Under the pieces are notes generated by a model, which was not told the DNA's origin, ran no database searches, and saw only the letters and a program-made list of their open reading frames with translations. From JBOGEN01 sp050743265 (lineage in GTDB: Bacteria; Actinomycetota; Actinomycetes; JBOGEN01), in contig JBOGEN010000031.1 in NCBI GenBank assembly GCA_050743265.1, positions 1-26,841 of the forward strand: 26,841 nt of DNA. The letters are read 5' to 3'. This document shows, in pieces, positions 1 through 6,951 of this stretch. The stretch's first letter is position 1, and each line of letters opens with the position of its first letter. Position numbers and translations under genes: made by a program.

Positions 1-146
1 GTGCCGGGGGCGCCGGCGGCGCCGGCGCGGTCGGAGGCCGCGGTCGTACGTCCGAGGCTCCTGGTGCGGGCTCGTCCGCTCCTGCCGAGGCGCCGGCCGC
101 CCCCGCGTCCGACGCCGGCGAGCCGGGTACCGGGAAGGAGGGCTGA
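1..146 (+). CDS. rpsC: 30S ribosomal protein S3, C-terminal end (partial)
   Basis: Only the last 47 codons are present, read in the frame whose codons begin at position 3 and ending at TGA 144-146. The peptide is low-complexity Gly/Ala/Pro/Ser-rich and ends EPGTGKEG. Such disordered tails are usual on actinobacterial S3, beyond the KH domains that bind 16S rRNA near the mRNA entry channel. The assignment rests mainly on position: S3 directly precedes L16 in the S10 cluster, and its stop lies 3 nt before the L16 start. No conserved S3 core lies inside the window, so identity is inferred from context. A different frame is open from position 1 but has no family resemblance. Confidence 0.8.
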   Translation, partial: AGGAGGAGAVGGRGRTSEAPGAGSSAPAEAPAAPASDAGEPGTGKEG

Positions 147-149
147 CGC

Positions 150-569
150 GTGCTGGTCCCTCGCAAGGTCAGATACCGCAAGCAGCACCACCCGGACCGC
201 TCCGGCAAGGCCAAGGGCGGGACGCGGGTCTCGTTCGGCGAGTACGGCATCCAGGCCCTCGAGCCGGCGTACGTGACGAACCGCCAGATCGAGTCCGCCC
301 GCATCGCGATGACCCGGCACATCCGTCGTGGCGGCAAGGTGTGGATCAACATCTACCCGGACCGTCCGCTGACCAAGAAGCCGGCCGAGACCCGCATGGG
401 CTCGGGCAAGGGCTCGCCCGAGTGGTGGGTGGCCAACGTCAAGCCAGGCCGGGTGATGTTCGAGCTCTCGGGTGTGCCGGAGCCGATCGCCCGCGAGGCG
501 ATGCGCCGCGCGATCCACAAGCTTCCGATGAAGTGCCGGTTCGTCCGGCGCGAGGGCGGTGAGGCGTGA
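150..569 (+). CDS. rplP: 50S ribosomal protein L16
   Basis: This 139-residue protein begins MLVPRKVRYRKQHH, the standard bacterial L16 start, and has full family length. L16 binds 23S rRNA near the peptidyl transferase centre and helps position A-site tRNA. Recognisable conserved blocks are the GTRVSFGEYGIQAL segment near residue 30, ARIAMTRHIRRGGKVWI in the middle, and TRMGSGKGSPEWWVA around residues 85-95, which carries the conserved Arg-Met-Gly loop. The start is GTG, preceded by GGAAGGAGGG, a strong ribosome binding site. Its TGA overlaps the ATG of rpmC by one base, implying coupled translation. Confidence 0.97.
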   Translation: MLVPRKVRYRKQHHPDRSGKAKGGTRVSFGEYGIQALEPAYVTNRQIESARIAMTRHIRRGGKVWINIYPDRPLTKKPAETRMGSGKGSPEWWVANVKPGRVMFELSGVPEPIAREAMRRAIHKLPMKCRFVRREGGEA

Positions 570-799
570 TGGCGACGACGACGGCGGACGAACTGCGTGG
601 CCTGACGGACGAGGAGCTCGTCTCCAAGCTGCGCGAGTCGAAGGAGGAGCTGTTCAACCTCCGGTTCCAGGCGGCGACCGGCCAGCTCGAGAGCCACGGC
701 CGGCTGCGCGCCGTACGACGTGAGATCGCCCGCATCTACACGGTGATGCGCGAGCGCGAGCTCGGCATCACGCAGGTGGAGTCGGAGGGCGCGGCATGA
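569..799 (+). CDS. rpmC: 50S ribosomal protein L29
   Basis: This 76-residue protein contains the family signature LRESKEELFNLRFQAATGQLE followed by a basic helix that includes RAVRREIARIYTVMRER. L29 is a two-helix protein beside the polypeptide exit tunnel, where it contributes to the docking site for trigger factor and the signal recognition particle. I chose ATG 569 because it shares one base with the rplP stop codon; a GTG three bases earlier at 566 is in frame and would add one residue. The acidic C-terminal tail QVESEGAA extends slightly past the usual end. The stop overlaps the rpsQ start (ATGA). Confidence 0.95.
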   Translation: MATTTADELRGLTDEELVSKLRESKEELFNLRFQAATGQLESHGRLRAVRREIARIYTVMRERELGITQVESEGAA

Positions 800-1119
800 C
801 GGAGCAGCGAGGATCCAGCGCGACGACGAACGCCGAGAAGAGTGGCATGAGCGAGCAGGAACAGAAGGGCCGCGGCTTCCGCAAGATCCGCGAGGGTCTC
901 GTGGTGAGCGACAAGATGCAGAAGACCGTCGTGGTCGCCGTCGAGGACCGGGTCACGCACCCGCTCTACGGCAAGGTGATCCGGCGGACGGAGAAGCTCA
1001 AGGCCCACGACGAGGCGGAGACCTGCCATGTGGGGGACCGGGTGCGGCTGATGGAGACCAGGCCGCTCTCCGCGACGAAGCGCTGGCGGGTCGTCGAGGT
1101 CGTCGAGAGGGCGAAGTGA
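796..1119 (+). CDS. rpsQ: 30S ribosomal protein S17
   Basis: This 107-residue protein contains the S17 OB-fold signature: EGLVVSDKMQKTVVVAVEDR, then HPLYGKVIRRTEKLKAHDE, then VGDRVRLMETRPLSATKRWRVVEVV. S17 is a primary 16S rRNA binder in early 30S assembly. The start at 796 overlaps the rpmC stop by four bases (ATGA) and follows a GGAGTCGGAGGG purine run, giving a 33-residue charged N-terminal extension before the conserved core. An internal ATG at 847 would give a shorter protein and cannot be excluded, since actinobacterial S17 N termini vary. The next gene starts 97 bases downstream, the largest gap in this part of the cluster. Confidence 0.95.
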   Translation: MTEQRGSSATTNAEKSGMSEQEQKGRGFRKIREGLVVSDKMQKTVVVAVEDRVTHPLYGKVIRRTEKLKAHDEAETCHVGDRVRLMETRPLSATKRWRVVEVVERAK

Positions 1120-1216
1120 GCGACGGAGGTCCCCGACGGCCGGACGCCAGCCGGGGCAGAGCACAGACCGTTCCGCCAGGCTCGCGAGAGAACCGGCGTG
1201 ACAACCAGGAGTTGAC

Positions 1217-1585
1217 GTGATCCAGCAGGAGTCGCGACTCAAGGTCGCCGACAACACGGGTGCGAAGGAGATCCTTTGCATCCGCGTGCTCGGCGGCTCG
1301 GGTCGGCGCTACGCGGGCATCGGTGACGTCATCGTCGGCACCGTGAAGGACGCCCTGCCCGGTGCCGGGGTGAGAAAGGGCGACGTCGTGCGAGCGGTCG
1401 TCGTACGGACGGCCAAGGAGCGGCGCCGTCCGGACGGCTCCTACATCCGCTTCGACGAGAACGCCGCCGTGCTCATCAGGGACGGCGGCGACCCGCGGGG
1501 GACGCGCATCTTCGGCCCGGTCGGCCGGGAGCTGCGGGAGAAGAGGTTCATGCGCATCATCTCGCTCGCCCCGGAGGTGCTCTAG
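1217..1585 (+). CDS. rplN: 50S ribosomal protein L14
   Basis: This 122-residue protein is highly conserved throughout: MIQQESRLKVADNTGAKE at the N terminus, CIRVLGGSGRRYAGIGD, then PDGSYIRFDENAAVLI and GTRIFGPVGRELREK, ending IISLAPEVL. L14 binds 23S rRNA and contacts L19 and 16S rRNA at an intersubunit bridge. The start is GTG, preceded by CCAGGAG at good spacing. Length matches the family exactly. The 97-base interval upstream, containing no gene, may hold a processing site or weak promoter, but I see no convincing box there. Confidence 0.98.
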   Translation: MIQQESRLKVADNTGAKEILCIRVLGGSGRRYAGIGDVIVGTVKDALPGAGVRKGDVVRAVVVRTAKERRRPDGSYIRFDENAAVLIRDGGDPRGTRIFGPVGRELREKRFMRIISLAPEVL

Positions 1586-1588
1586 GCC

Positions 1589-1918
1589 ATGGCGTCGATG
1601 CATGTGAAGAAGGGCGACACCGTCCAGGTCATCGCGGGCAAGGACCGCGGCGTCACCGGCAAGGTGATCGCGGCGTACCCCCGCAAGCAGCGGGTGCTCG
1701 TCGAGGGCGTCAACCGCATCAAGAAGCACACGAAGGTGGGGCAGTCGACGCGCGGCGCCAAGACCGGCGGCATCGTCACCCAGGAGGCCACCGTCCACGT
1801 GAGCAACGTGATGCTGGTGGACCCGGAGGACGACCGCCCGACCCGGGTGAGCTACCGCAAGGACGAGAGCGGCCGCAGCGTCCGCGTCTCCAGGCGGACC
1901 GGTAAGGACATCTCATGA
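1589..1918 (+). CDS. rplX: 50S ribosomal protein L24
   Basis: This 109-residue protein has an N-terminal KOW motif (VKKGDTVQVIAGKDRGVTGKV, residues about 6-26), followed by the family block VEGVNRIKKHTK and the segment GGIVTQEATVHVSNVML. L24 is one of two assembly-initiator proteins of the large subunit and later sits at the exit tunnel. ATG 1589 lies three bases after the rplN stop, with the binding-site sequence GGAGG inside the end of rplN. A second ATG at 1598 is also possible. The C-terminal RVSYRKDESGRSVRVSRRTGKDI matches actinobacterial L24. The stop overlaps rplE by four bases. Confidence 0.97.
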   Translation: MASMHVKKGDTVQVIAGKDRGVTGKVIAAYPRKQRVLVEGVNRIKKHTKVGQSTRGAKTGGIVTQEATVHVSNVMLVDPEDDRPTRVSYRKDESGRSVRVSRRTGKDIS

Positions 1919-2490
1919 CGACGACGACCGACACGCGTACGGCACCGCCGCCGCGGCTCAAGGAGCGCTACCGGGCGGAGATCCTGAGCGCGCTGCGCGA
2001 GGAGTTCGGCTACCGGAACATCATGCAGGTGCCCACGTTGACCAAGATCGTGGTCAACATGGGCGTCGGCGAGGCCGCCCGCGACTCCAAGCTCATCGAG
2101 GGCGCGGTACGCGACCTTGCCGCCATCACCGGGCAGAAGCCGGCGGTGACCCGCGCGAAGAAGTCCATCGCCCAGTTCAAGCTGCGTGAGGGCATGCCCA
2201 TCGGCGCCCACACCACGCTCCGGGGCGACCGCATGTGGGAGTTCTGCGACCGGCTGCTGTCCATCGCCCTCCCGCGGATCCGCGACTTCCGTGGCTTGTC
2301 CCCGCGCCAGTTCGACGGAGCGGGCAACTACACCTTCGGTCTCACCGAGCAGAGCATGTTCCACGAGATCGACCAGGACAAGATCGACCGCGTGCGGGGC
2401 ATGGACGTCACCGTCGTCACCACCGCCCGCTCCGACGACGAGGGGCGGGCGCTGCTGCGCCACCTCGGCTTTCCCTTCAAGGAGTCCTGA
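1915..2490 (+). CDS. rplE: 50S ribosomal protein L5
   Basis: This 191-residue protein shows the L5 core: LKERYRAEILSALREEFGY, VPTLTKIVVNMGVGEAARD, TGQKPAVTRAKKSIAQFKLREG, then LPRIRDFRGLSPRQFDGAGNYTFGLTEQSMFHEI and GMDVTVVTTA. L5 binds 5S rRNA together with L18 and L25-type proteins and contacts P-site tRNA. The start ATG overlaps the rplX stop (ATGA), and the first dozen residues (TTTTDTRTAPPP) form the short disordered extension usual in actinobacteria. It is followed two bases later by the zinc-type S14 gene, the arrangement found in Gram-positive spc operons. Confidence 0.98.
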   Translation: MTTTTDTRTAPPPRLKERYRAEILSALREEFGYRNIMQVPTLTKIVVNMGVGEAARDSKLIEGAVRDLAAITGQKPAVTRAKKSIAQFKLREGMPIGAHTTLRGDRMWEFCDRLLSIALPRIRDFRGLSPRQFDGAGNYTFGLTEQSMFHEIDQDKIDRVRGMDVTVVTTARSDDEGRALLRHLGFPFKES

Positions 2491-2492
2491 CC

Positions 2493-2678
2493 GTGGCGAA
2501 GAAGGCACTGATCGCTAAGGCCGCCCGCAAGCCGAAGTTCGCGGTGCGCGCCTACACCCGGTGCAACCGGTGCGGCCGGCCGCACTCGGTGTACCGCAAG
2601 TTCGGGCTCTGCCGTGTCTGCCTGCGTGAGATGGCGCACCGCGGCGAGCTGCCGGGCATCACGAAGAGCAGCTGGTAG
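2493..2678 (+). CDS. rpsN: 30S ribosomal protein S14, zinc-binding type (type Z)
   Basis: This 61-residue protein begins MAKKALIAKAARKPKF and contains CNRCGRPHSVYRKFGLCRVC, two CxxC pairs that form a zinc ribbon. This is the short C+ form of S14, which binds the 16S rRNA 3' major domain in the 30S head. The GTG start lies two bases after the rplE stop, with AAGGAG at the end of rplE as binding site. Organisms with this form often also carry a longer, cysteine-free S14 elsewhere under zinc control; none is visible here. A longer in-frame reading that begins inside rplE has no family support. Confidence 0.96.
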   Translation: MAKKALIAKAARKPKFAVRAYTRCNRCGRPHSVYRKFGLCRVCLREMAHRGELPGITKSSW

Positions 2679-2741
2679 ACCCACGAACGCCGTAGGTCCC
2701 GGTCCACGGGAAACCCCGGCGAGAAAGAGGGCCCTGAGGCC

Positions 2742-3140
2742 ATGACGATGACCGACCCCATCGCAGACATGCTGACGCGTCTGCGTAACGGCAACTCGGC
2801 GTACCACGACACGGTCGCCATGCCGTTCTCCAAGCTGAAGAGTCACATCGCCGAGATCCTCCAGCAGGAGGGCTACATCTCCGGGTGGCACGTCGACGAC
2901 GCCGAGGTGGGCCAGAGCCTCGTGCTCGAGCTGAAGTACGGGCCGAGCCGGGAGCGCTCCATCGCGGGCATCCGCCGCGTGAGCAAGCCAGGCCTGCGGG
3001 TGTACTGCAAGTCGACGGCGCTGCCGAAGGTCCTCGGAGGCCTGGGTGTGGCGATCATCTCGACGTCGCAGGGGCTGCTCACGGACAAGCAGTGCGGCAA
3101 GAAGGGCGTAGGCGGGGAAGTCCTCGCCTACGTCTGGTAG
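2742..3140 (+). CDS. rpsH: 30S ribosomal protein S8
   Basis: This 132-residue protein begins MTMTDPIADMLTRLRNG, contains PFSKLKSHIAEILQQEGYI, and ends with the near-invariant block STSQGLLTDKQCGKKGVGGEVLAYVW. S8 binds helix 21 of 16S rRNA and is a key central-domain assembly protein. In Escherichia coli it also represses the spc operon by binding mRNA near rplE. Here rplX and rplE overlap, leaving no spacer there for the same structure. The 63-base upstream gap ends with GAAAGAGGGCCCTGAGG. An alternative start at ATG 2748 would drop two residues. Confidence 0.98.
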   Translation: MTMTDPIADMLTRLRNGNSAYHDTVAMPFSKLKSHIAEILQQEGYISGWHVDDAEVGQSLVLELKYGPSRERSIAGIRRVSKPGLRVYCKSTALPKVLGGLGVAIISTSQGLLTDKQCGKKGVGGEVLAYVW

Positions 3141-3159
3141 CGGGGAGGAGGGCCGAGAC

Positions 3160-3699
3160 ATGTCGCGAATCGGAAAGCTCTCGATCCCCGTCCCTGACGG
3201 TGTCGAGGTCACGATCGACGGTCAGCACGTCAGCGTGAAGGGCCCGAAGGGCACGCTGAGCCACACGGTCGCGTCGCCGATGAAGGTGCACCGTCTCGAG
3301 GACGGGGCCATCAGGGTGGACCGTCCGGACGACGAGCAGCGCAACCGTGCCCTGCACGGGCTGTCCCGCACGCTGGTCGCGAACATGGTCCGCGGGGTCA
3401 CCGAGGGCTACACGAAGAACCTGGAGATCGTGGGCGTCGGCTACCGCGTGCAGGCCAAGGGCAGCACGCTCGAGTTCTCGCTCGGCTTCTCCCACCCGGT
3501 GGTCATCACCCCGCCGGACGGCATCGACTTCGCCGTCGAGAGCCCGACCCGGTTCTCCGTGTCGGGCATCGACAAGCAGAAGGTCGGCGAGGTCGCAGCG
3601 AACATCCGCAAGCTGCGCCGCCCCGACCCGTACAAGGGCAAGGGCGTCCGCTACCAGGGCGAGACGATCCGCCGCAAGGCTGGAAAGGCGGGTAAGTAG
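3160..3699 (+). CDS. rplF: 50S ribosomal protein L6
   Basis: This 179-residue protein has the duplicated L6 fold. It begins MSRIGKLSIPVPDGVEVTI, with VKGPKGTLSH near residue 30, LVANMVRGVTEGYTKNLEIVGVGYR at the domain boundary, and the C-terminal signature RKLRRPDPYKGKGVRYQGE that contacts the sarcin-ricin region of 23S rRNA. Length and ends match the family. ATG 3160 follows a GGGGAGGAGGG site 19 bases after rpsH. Two bases separate its stop from rplR. Confidence 0.98.
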   Translation: MSRIGKLSIPVPDGVEVTIDGQHVSVKGPKGTLSHTVASPMKVHRLEDGAIRVDRPDDEQRNRALHGLSRTLVANMVRGVTEGYTKNLEIVGVGYRVQAKGSTLEFSLGFSHPVVITPPDGIDFAVESPTRFSVSGIDKQKVGEVAANIRKLRRPDPYKGKGVRYQGETIRRKAGKAGK

Positions 3700-3701
3700 G
3701 C

Positions 3702-4082
3702 ATGGCTGTCGGTGTGAAGGTCGGCGCGAGCTCCTCGAAGGCGGTCACTCGCCGGCGCCGGCACATCCGGGTCCGCAAGAAGATCTCGGGCACTCCCGCC
3801 CGCCCGCGGCTCGTCGTCACCCGGTCCCTGCGCCACATCACGGCGCAGGTCGTCGACGACGTTGCCGGGCACACGATGGTCTCGGCGTCCACCCTGGACC
3901 CGTCGCTGCGCGGCGGATCGGAGGACAAGACCGCCCAGGCGCGTAAGGTGGGTGCGCTCGTCGCTTCGCGGGCGAAGGAGGCGGGGGTCAGCTCCGTCGT
4001 GTTCGACCGTGGGGGCAACCGCTACCACGGCAGGGTCGCCGCGCTCGCGGAGGGCGCCCGTGAGGGCGGCCTCGCGCTCTGA
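3702..4082 (+). CDS. rplR: 50S ribosomal protein L18
   Basis: This 126-residue protein contains the L18 features RRRHIRVRKKISGTPARPRLVVTRSLRHITAQVVDD and the C-terminal block VVFDRGGNRYHGRVAALAEGAREGGL. L18 binds 5S rRNA and, with L5, anchors it in the central protuberance. The start overlaps no neighbour but is only two bases from rplF. The last residue is Leu rather than the commoner GLEF ending; the core Gly-Gly-Leu is kept. A 35-base gap containing GGAAATGAGGGA precedes rpsE. Confidence 0.97.
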   Translation: MAVGVKVGASSSKAVTRRRRHIRVRKKISGTPARPRLVVTRSLRHITAQVVDDVAGHTMVSASTLDPSLRGGSEDKTAQARKVGALVASRAKEAGVSSVVFDRGGNRYHGRVAALAEGAREGGLAL

Positions 4083-4117
4083 CGAGACCGACTGTAGGAA
4101 ATGAGGGACTTCGACTG

Positions 4118-4711
4118 ATGGCAGGACCCCAGCGCCGAGGCGGCGGCGAGAGGCGAGACCGCCGCGACCGGGACGGGCGCGGCGGCACCGCCGAGAAGAC
4201 CGCCTACACCGAGCGCGTCGTCGCGATCAACCGTGTGGCGAAGGTCGTCAAGGGCGGCCGGCGCTTCAGCTTCACCGCACTCGTCGTCGTCGGTGACGGC
4301 GACGGCATGGTCGGTGTCGGGTACGGCAAGGCCAAGGAGGTGCCGGCCGCGATCGCCAAGGGCGTGGAGGAGGCCAAGAAGCACTTCTTCCGCGTCCCCC
4401 GGATCCAGGGCACCATCCCGCACCCCGTCCAGGGCGAGGAGGCGGCCGGTGTCGTGCTGCTCAAGCCGGCCAGCCCCGGTACCGGCGTGATCGCGGGTGG
4501 GCCGGTGCGTGCCGTGCTCGAGTGCGCGGGCATCCACGACGTGCTGTCCAAGTCGCTCGGCTCGTCCAACCCCATCAACATCGTGCACGCGACGGTGGCC
4601 GCCCTGAAGGGCCTCGTCCGTCCCGAGGAGATCGCCGCGCGGCGTGGGCTCCCGCTCGAGGACGTCGCGCCGGCGGCCATGCTGCGGGCACGTGCCGGAG
4701 TGGGGTCGTGA
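4118..4711 (+). CDS. rpsE: 30S ribosomal protein S5
   Basis: This 197-residue protein has a basic N-terminal extension (GPQRRGGGERRDRRDRDG) and then the double-stranded RNA-binding S5 domain: VVAINRVAKVVKGGRRFSF, VGYGKAKEVPAAIAKGVEEAKK, followed by the C-terminal domain with VLLKPASPGTGVIAGGPVRAV and LGSSNPINIVHAT. S5 lies at the mRNA entry channel and influences decoding fidelity. Charged extensions of this kind are normal in actinobacteria. The GTGA overlap at its 3' end places the rpmD start at 4708. Confidence 0.98.
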   Translation: MAGPQRRGGGERRDRRDRDGRGGTAEKTAYTERVVAINRVAKVVKGGRRFSFTALVVVGDGDGMVGVGYGKAKEVPAAIAKGVEEAKKHFFRVPRIQGTIPHPVQGEEAAGVVLLKPASPGTGVIAGGPVRAVLECAGIHDVLSKSLGSSNPINIVHATVAALKGLVRPEEIAARRGLPLEDVAPAAMLRARAGVGS

Positions 4712-4896
4712 CGGTGGCACGCCTCAAGGTGACCCAGGTCCGGTCCACGATCGGCGGCAAGAGGAACCAGCGCGAGACCCTGCGCACGCTCGGGCTCCGG
4801 CGGATCGGCGACACCGTCGTCCGTGAGGACCGTCCCGAGGTCCGTGGCATGGTCGGGACGGTGGCGCACCTCGTCACCGTCGAGGAGGTCGACTGA
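4708..4896 (+). CDS. rpmD: 50S ribosomal protein L30
   Basis: This 62-residue protein reads ARLKVTQVRSTIGGKRNQR, then TLRTLGLRRIGDTVVRED and RGMVGTVAHLVTVEEVD. It is the single-domain bacterial L30 that binds 23S rRNA. I chose GTG 4708 because it overlaps the rpsE stop by four bases; a second GTG at 4714 would begin directly at MARLKV and is an equally plausible initiation site, with the GGAG of rpsE upstream. Its position between S5 and L15 is the normal one. Confidence 0.96.
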   Translation: MTVARLKVTQVRSTIGGKRNQRETLRTLGLRRIGDTVVREDRPEVRGMVGTVAHLVTVEEVD

Positions 4897-4899
4897 CGC

Positions 4900-5340
4900 A
4901 TGACGCTCAAGGTCCATCACCTGCGCCCGGCCCCGGGCTCGCGGACGGCCAAGACCCGGGTGGGTCGTGGCGAGGGGTCCAAGGGCAAGACCGCAGGACG
5001 CGGTACGAAGGGCACGGGCGCGCGCAAGAACGTGCCCGCGAGGTTCGAGGGCGGCCAGATGCCGCTGCACATGCGCGTCCCCAAGCTCAAGGGCTTCAAG
5101 AACCGCGCCCGGGTGGAGTACCAGGTGGTGAACCTCGACCGCCTCAGCGCGCTCTACCCGCAAGGTGGCGAGGTCACCGTGGACGACCTGGTGTCCCGGG
5201 GTGCGGTACGCGACGGCTACCCGGTGAAGATCCTCGGCACCGGTGAGGTCCCCGTCGCCCTGCGGGTCCGTGTGAACGCGTACTCCGCATCCGCCCAGGA
5301 GAAGATCACCGCCGCCGGGGGGAGTGCGGACACGCTCTAG
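4900..5340 (+). CDS. rplO: 50S ribosomal protein L15
   Basis: This 146-residue protein opens with MTLKVHHLRPAPGSRTAKTR and the glycine/lysine-rich rRNA-penetrating segment VGRGEGSKGKTAGRGTKG, followed by RFEGGQMPLHMRVPKLKGF and the C-terminal globular part with VKILGTGEVPVALRVRVNAYS. L15 is a late assembly protein that connects several 23S rRNA domains. It is the last gene before a 312-base gene-free interval with two hairpins, so transcription of the ribosomal genes upstream may partly stop here. Confidence 0.98.
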   Translation: MTLKVHHLRPAPGSRTAKTRVGRGEGSKGKTAGRGTKGTGARKNVPARFEGGQMPLHMRVPKLKGFKNRARVEYQVVNLDRLSALYPQGGEVTVDDLVSRGAVRDGYPVKILGTGEVPVALRVRVNAYSASAQEKITAAGGSADTL

Positions 5341-5417
5341 CCCCCGGCCCCAGCCGAGCGGCCCCCGGTCGCGGCCACCTCCCGACAGGGCGGCAGCCAC
5401 CGTCCGGACGGGTTGCG

Positions 5418-5435
5418 CGGCGCCCACCGGCGCCG
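5418..5435 (+). terminator. Upstream hairpin of a possible tandem terminator after rplO
   Basis: The arms CGGCGCC (5418-5424) and GGCGCCG (5429-5435) pair perfectly over 7 bp around the loop CACC. There is no T-run after it. Actinobacterial intrinsic terminators often lack a U-tract, so it is a candidate only; GC-rich palindromes also arise by chance at this base composition. Confidence 0.35.
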
Positions 5436-5440
5436 TCCCC

Positions 5441-5471
5441 AGGGGCGCCTCCGGACACGGAAGGCGCCCCT
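5441..5471 (+). terminator. Strong hairpin, candidate terminator between rplO and secY
   Basis: The arms AGGGGCGCCT (5441-5450) and AGGCGCCCCT (5462-5471) are perfect 10-bp complements; a flanking C5440/G5472 pair adds one more. Part of the 11-base loop can form a further 3-bp stem with a GACA tetraloop. It lies 100 bases after the rplO stop and 182 before secY. No T-tract follows. Such strong stems without U-tracts can terminate in high-G+C Gram-positives, or protect the 3' end of processed mRNA. Confidence 0.5.
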
Positions 5472-5652
5472 GCGGCATACCCGGGCGAGCGGCCCGCCAA
5501 CGGCCCGTCGCCGCCCCGGAGCCTCCGCCCAGGGCCCTCCCCGGCTGTTATTGTCCGGAGCATCCCTTTGCGGGGGACGCCCCTGTGAAGACTTGGGGCG
5601 CTGACCGAATCATCCGACACGGCCCGACCACGGGCACTGCGCAGGAGGACTC

Positions 5653-6951
5653 GTGCTCACCGCGTTCGCCCGGGCGTTCCGTACGCCCGACCTGCGCCGC
5701 AAGCTGCTCTTCATGCTGGCGATCATCGCGATCTTCCGGGTGGGCTCCGTGCTGCCCACACCCGGGGTGTCGTACCGCGCGATCGACGTCTGCATCTCCC
5801 AGGTGGAGGGCAACGGCCTGCTCAACCTGGTGAACCTGTTCACAGGTGGGGCGCTTCTCCAGCTGTCGGTGTTCGCGCTCGGGATCATGCCGTACATCAC
5901 GGCGAGCATCATCATCCAGCTGCTCACCGTGGTGATCCCGCGGCTCGAGACCCTGAAGAAGGAGGGCCAGGCCGGTCAGGGCAAGCTCACGCAGTACACC
6001 CGCTACCTCACGGTCGGCCTCGCGATCCTGCAGTCCACGGGTCTCGTCGCCCTCGCCCGTGAGCCGGGCCGGCTGTTCCAGGGGTGCAGCGAGGACTTGG
6101 TGCCCTCGGACTCCCTGTTCAGCATCCTCACCATGGTCATCACCATGACCGCGGGCACCGCGGTCGTGATGTGGCTGGGTGAGCTGATCACGGACCGCGG
6201 CATCGGCAACGGGATGTCGATCCTGATCTTCACCTCGATCATCGCCGGCTTCCCCGGGTCGCTTCAGCAGATCTTCGCCCAGGAGGGCGCCTTCATCCTC
6301 GTCCTCGTGGTCGGGGTGGGGCTGGTCATCCTCACCGCGGTCGTGTTCGTCGAGCAGGCCCAGCGCCGCATCCCCGTCCAGTACGCCAAGCGCATGGTGG
6401 GCCGGCGGATGTACGGGGGCAGCTCCACCTACATCCCGCTCAAGGTCAACCAGGCCGGCGTCATCCCCGTCATCTTCGCGTCCTCGCTGCTGTACGTACC
6501 GACGCTGGCGGCCCAGCTCATGGACGCGGGCAACCCGATCCGTACCTGGCTGGAGCGCTACTTCACCACCGGGGCCAGCCCGGTCTACGGGGCGACGTTC
6601 TTCCTCATGATCGTCTTCTTCACGTTCTTCTACGTGTCGATCACGTTCAACCCGACCGAGGTCGCCGACAACATGAAGAAGTACGGCGGCTTCATCCCAG
6701 GTATCCGGGCCGGGCGACCCACGGCCGAGTACCTGGAGTACATCCTGTCCCGCATCACGCTGCCCGGCTCTCTCTACCTCGGCCTTGTCGCGATCATCCC
6801 GATCATCGCGTTCGCGGTGGTGGGCGCGAACCAGAACAGCTTCCCGTTCGGCGGCACCAGCATCCTGATCATGGTGGGAGTCGGCCTCGAGACGGTGAAG
6901 CAGATCGAGAGCCAACTCCAGCAGCGCAACTACGAGGGTTTCCTGCGCTAG
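5653..6951 (+). CDS. secY: Preprotein translocase subunit SecY
   Basis: This 432-residue polytopic membrane protein is the pore-forming subunit of the SecYEG translocon. The sequence opens with MLTAFARAFRTPDLRRKLLF and a first membrane helix at about residues 18-36 with FRVGSVLPTPGV. The signature GGALLQLSVFALGIMPYITASIIIQLL follows; cytoplasmic loops include QYAKRMVGRRMYGGSSTYIPLKVNQAGVIPVIFAS, and the C-terminal ribosome-contact loop carries FIPGIRAGRPTAEYLEYIL. Ten transmembrane segments are expected and the length is normal. The GTG start follows GCAGGAGGA. The TAG stop shares one base with the adk start, so secY-adk-map form a unit. Confidence 0.98.
   Translation: MLTAFARAFRTPDLRRKLLFMLAIIAIFRVGSVLPTPGVSYRAIDVCISQVEGNGLLNLVNLFTGGALLQLSVFALGIMPYITASIIIQLLTVVIPRLETLKKEGQAGQGKLTQYTRYLTVGLAILQSTGLVALAREPGRLFQGCSEDLVPSDSLFSILTMVITMTAGTAVVMWLGELITDRGIGNGMSILIFTSIIAGFPGSLQQIFAQEGAFILVLVVGVGLVILTAVVFVEQAQRRIPVQYAKRMVGRRMYGGSSTYIPLKVNQAGVIPVIFASSLLYVPTLAAQLMDAGNPIRTWLERYFTTGASPVYGATFFLMIVFFTFFYVSITFNPTEVADNMKKYGGFIPGIRAGRPTAEYLEYILSRITLPGSLYLGLVAIIPIIAFAVVGANQNSFPFGGTSILIMVGVGLETVKQIESQLQQRNYEGFLR

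Larger units (their letters stand above)
5341..5652 (+). other. Intergenic interval between rplO and secY
   Basis: This 312-base stretch holds no credible gene. It contains two adjacent inverted repeats (5418-5435 and 5441-5471, listed separately), and then a lower-G+C patch around 5546-5572 (CTGTTATTGTCC...CCTTTGCGG) that could contain the start of secY transcription, although no clean -35/-10 pair is visible to me. The last bases hold the secY ribosome binding site AGGAGGA. Short readings through this region have no family resemblance. Confidence 0.7.

Noticed and set aside
1120..1216. Promoter or small gene in the rpsQ-rplN gap
   Set aside because: Apart from weak GC pairing and the rplN binding site, no -35/-10 pair or conserved peptide is visible.
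2235..2678. Longer version of the S14 protein starting inside rplE
   Set aside because: The extra residues overlap conserved rplE codons in another frame; the GTG at 2493 gives an exact zinc-type S14 N terminus.
5548..6915. 455-codon open frame on the minus strand opposite secY
   Set aside because: It is the complement of a conserved secY gene, has an Asp/Arg/His-rich composition typical of antisense frames in G+C-rich DNA, and matches no family.
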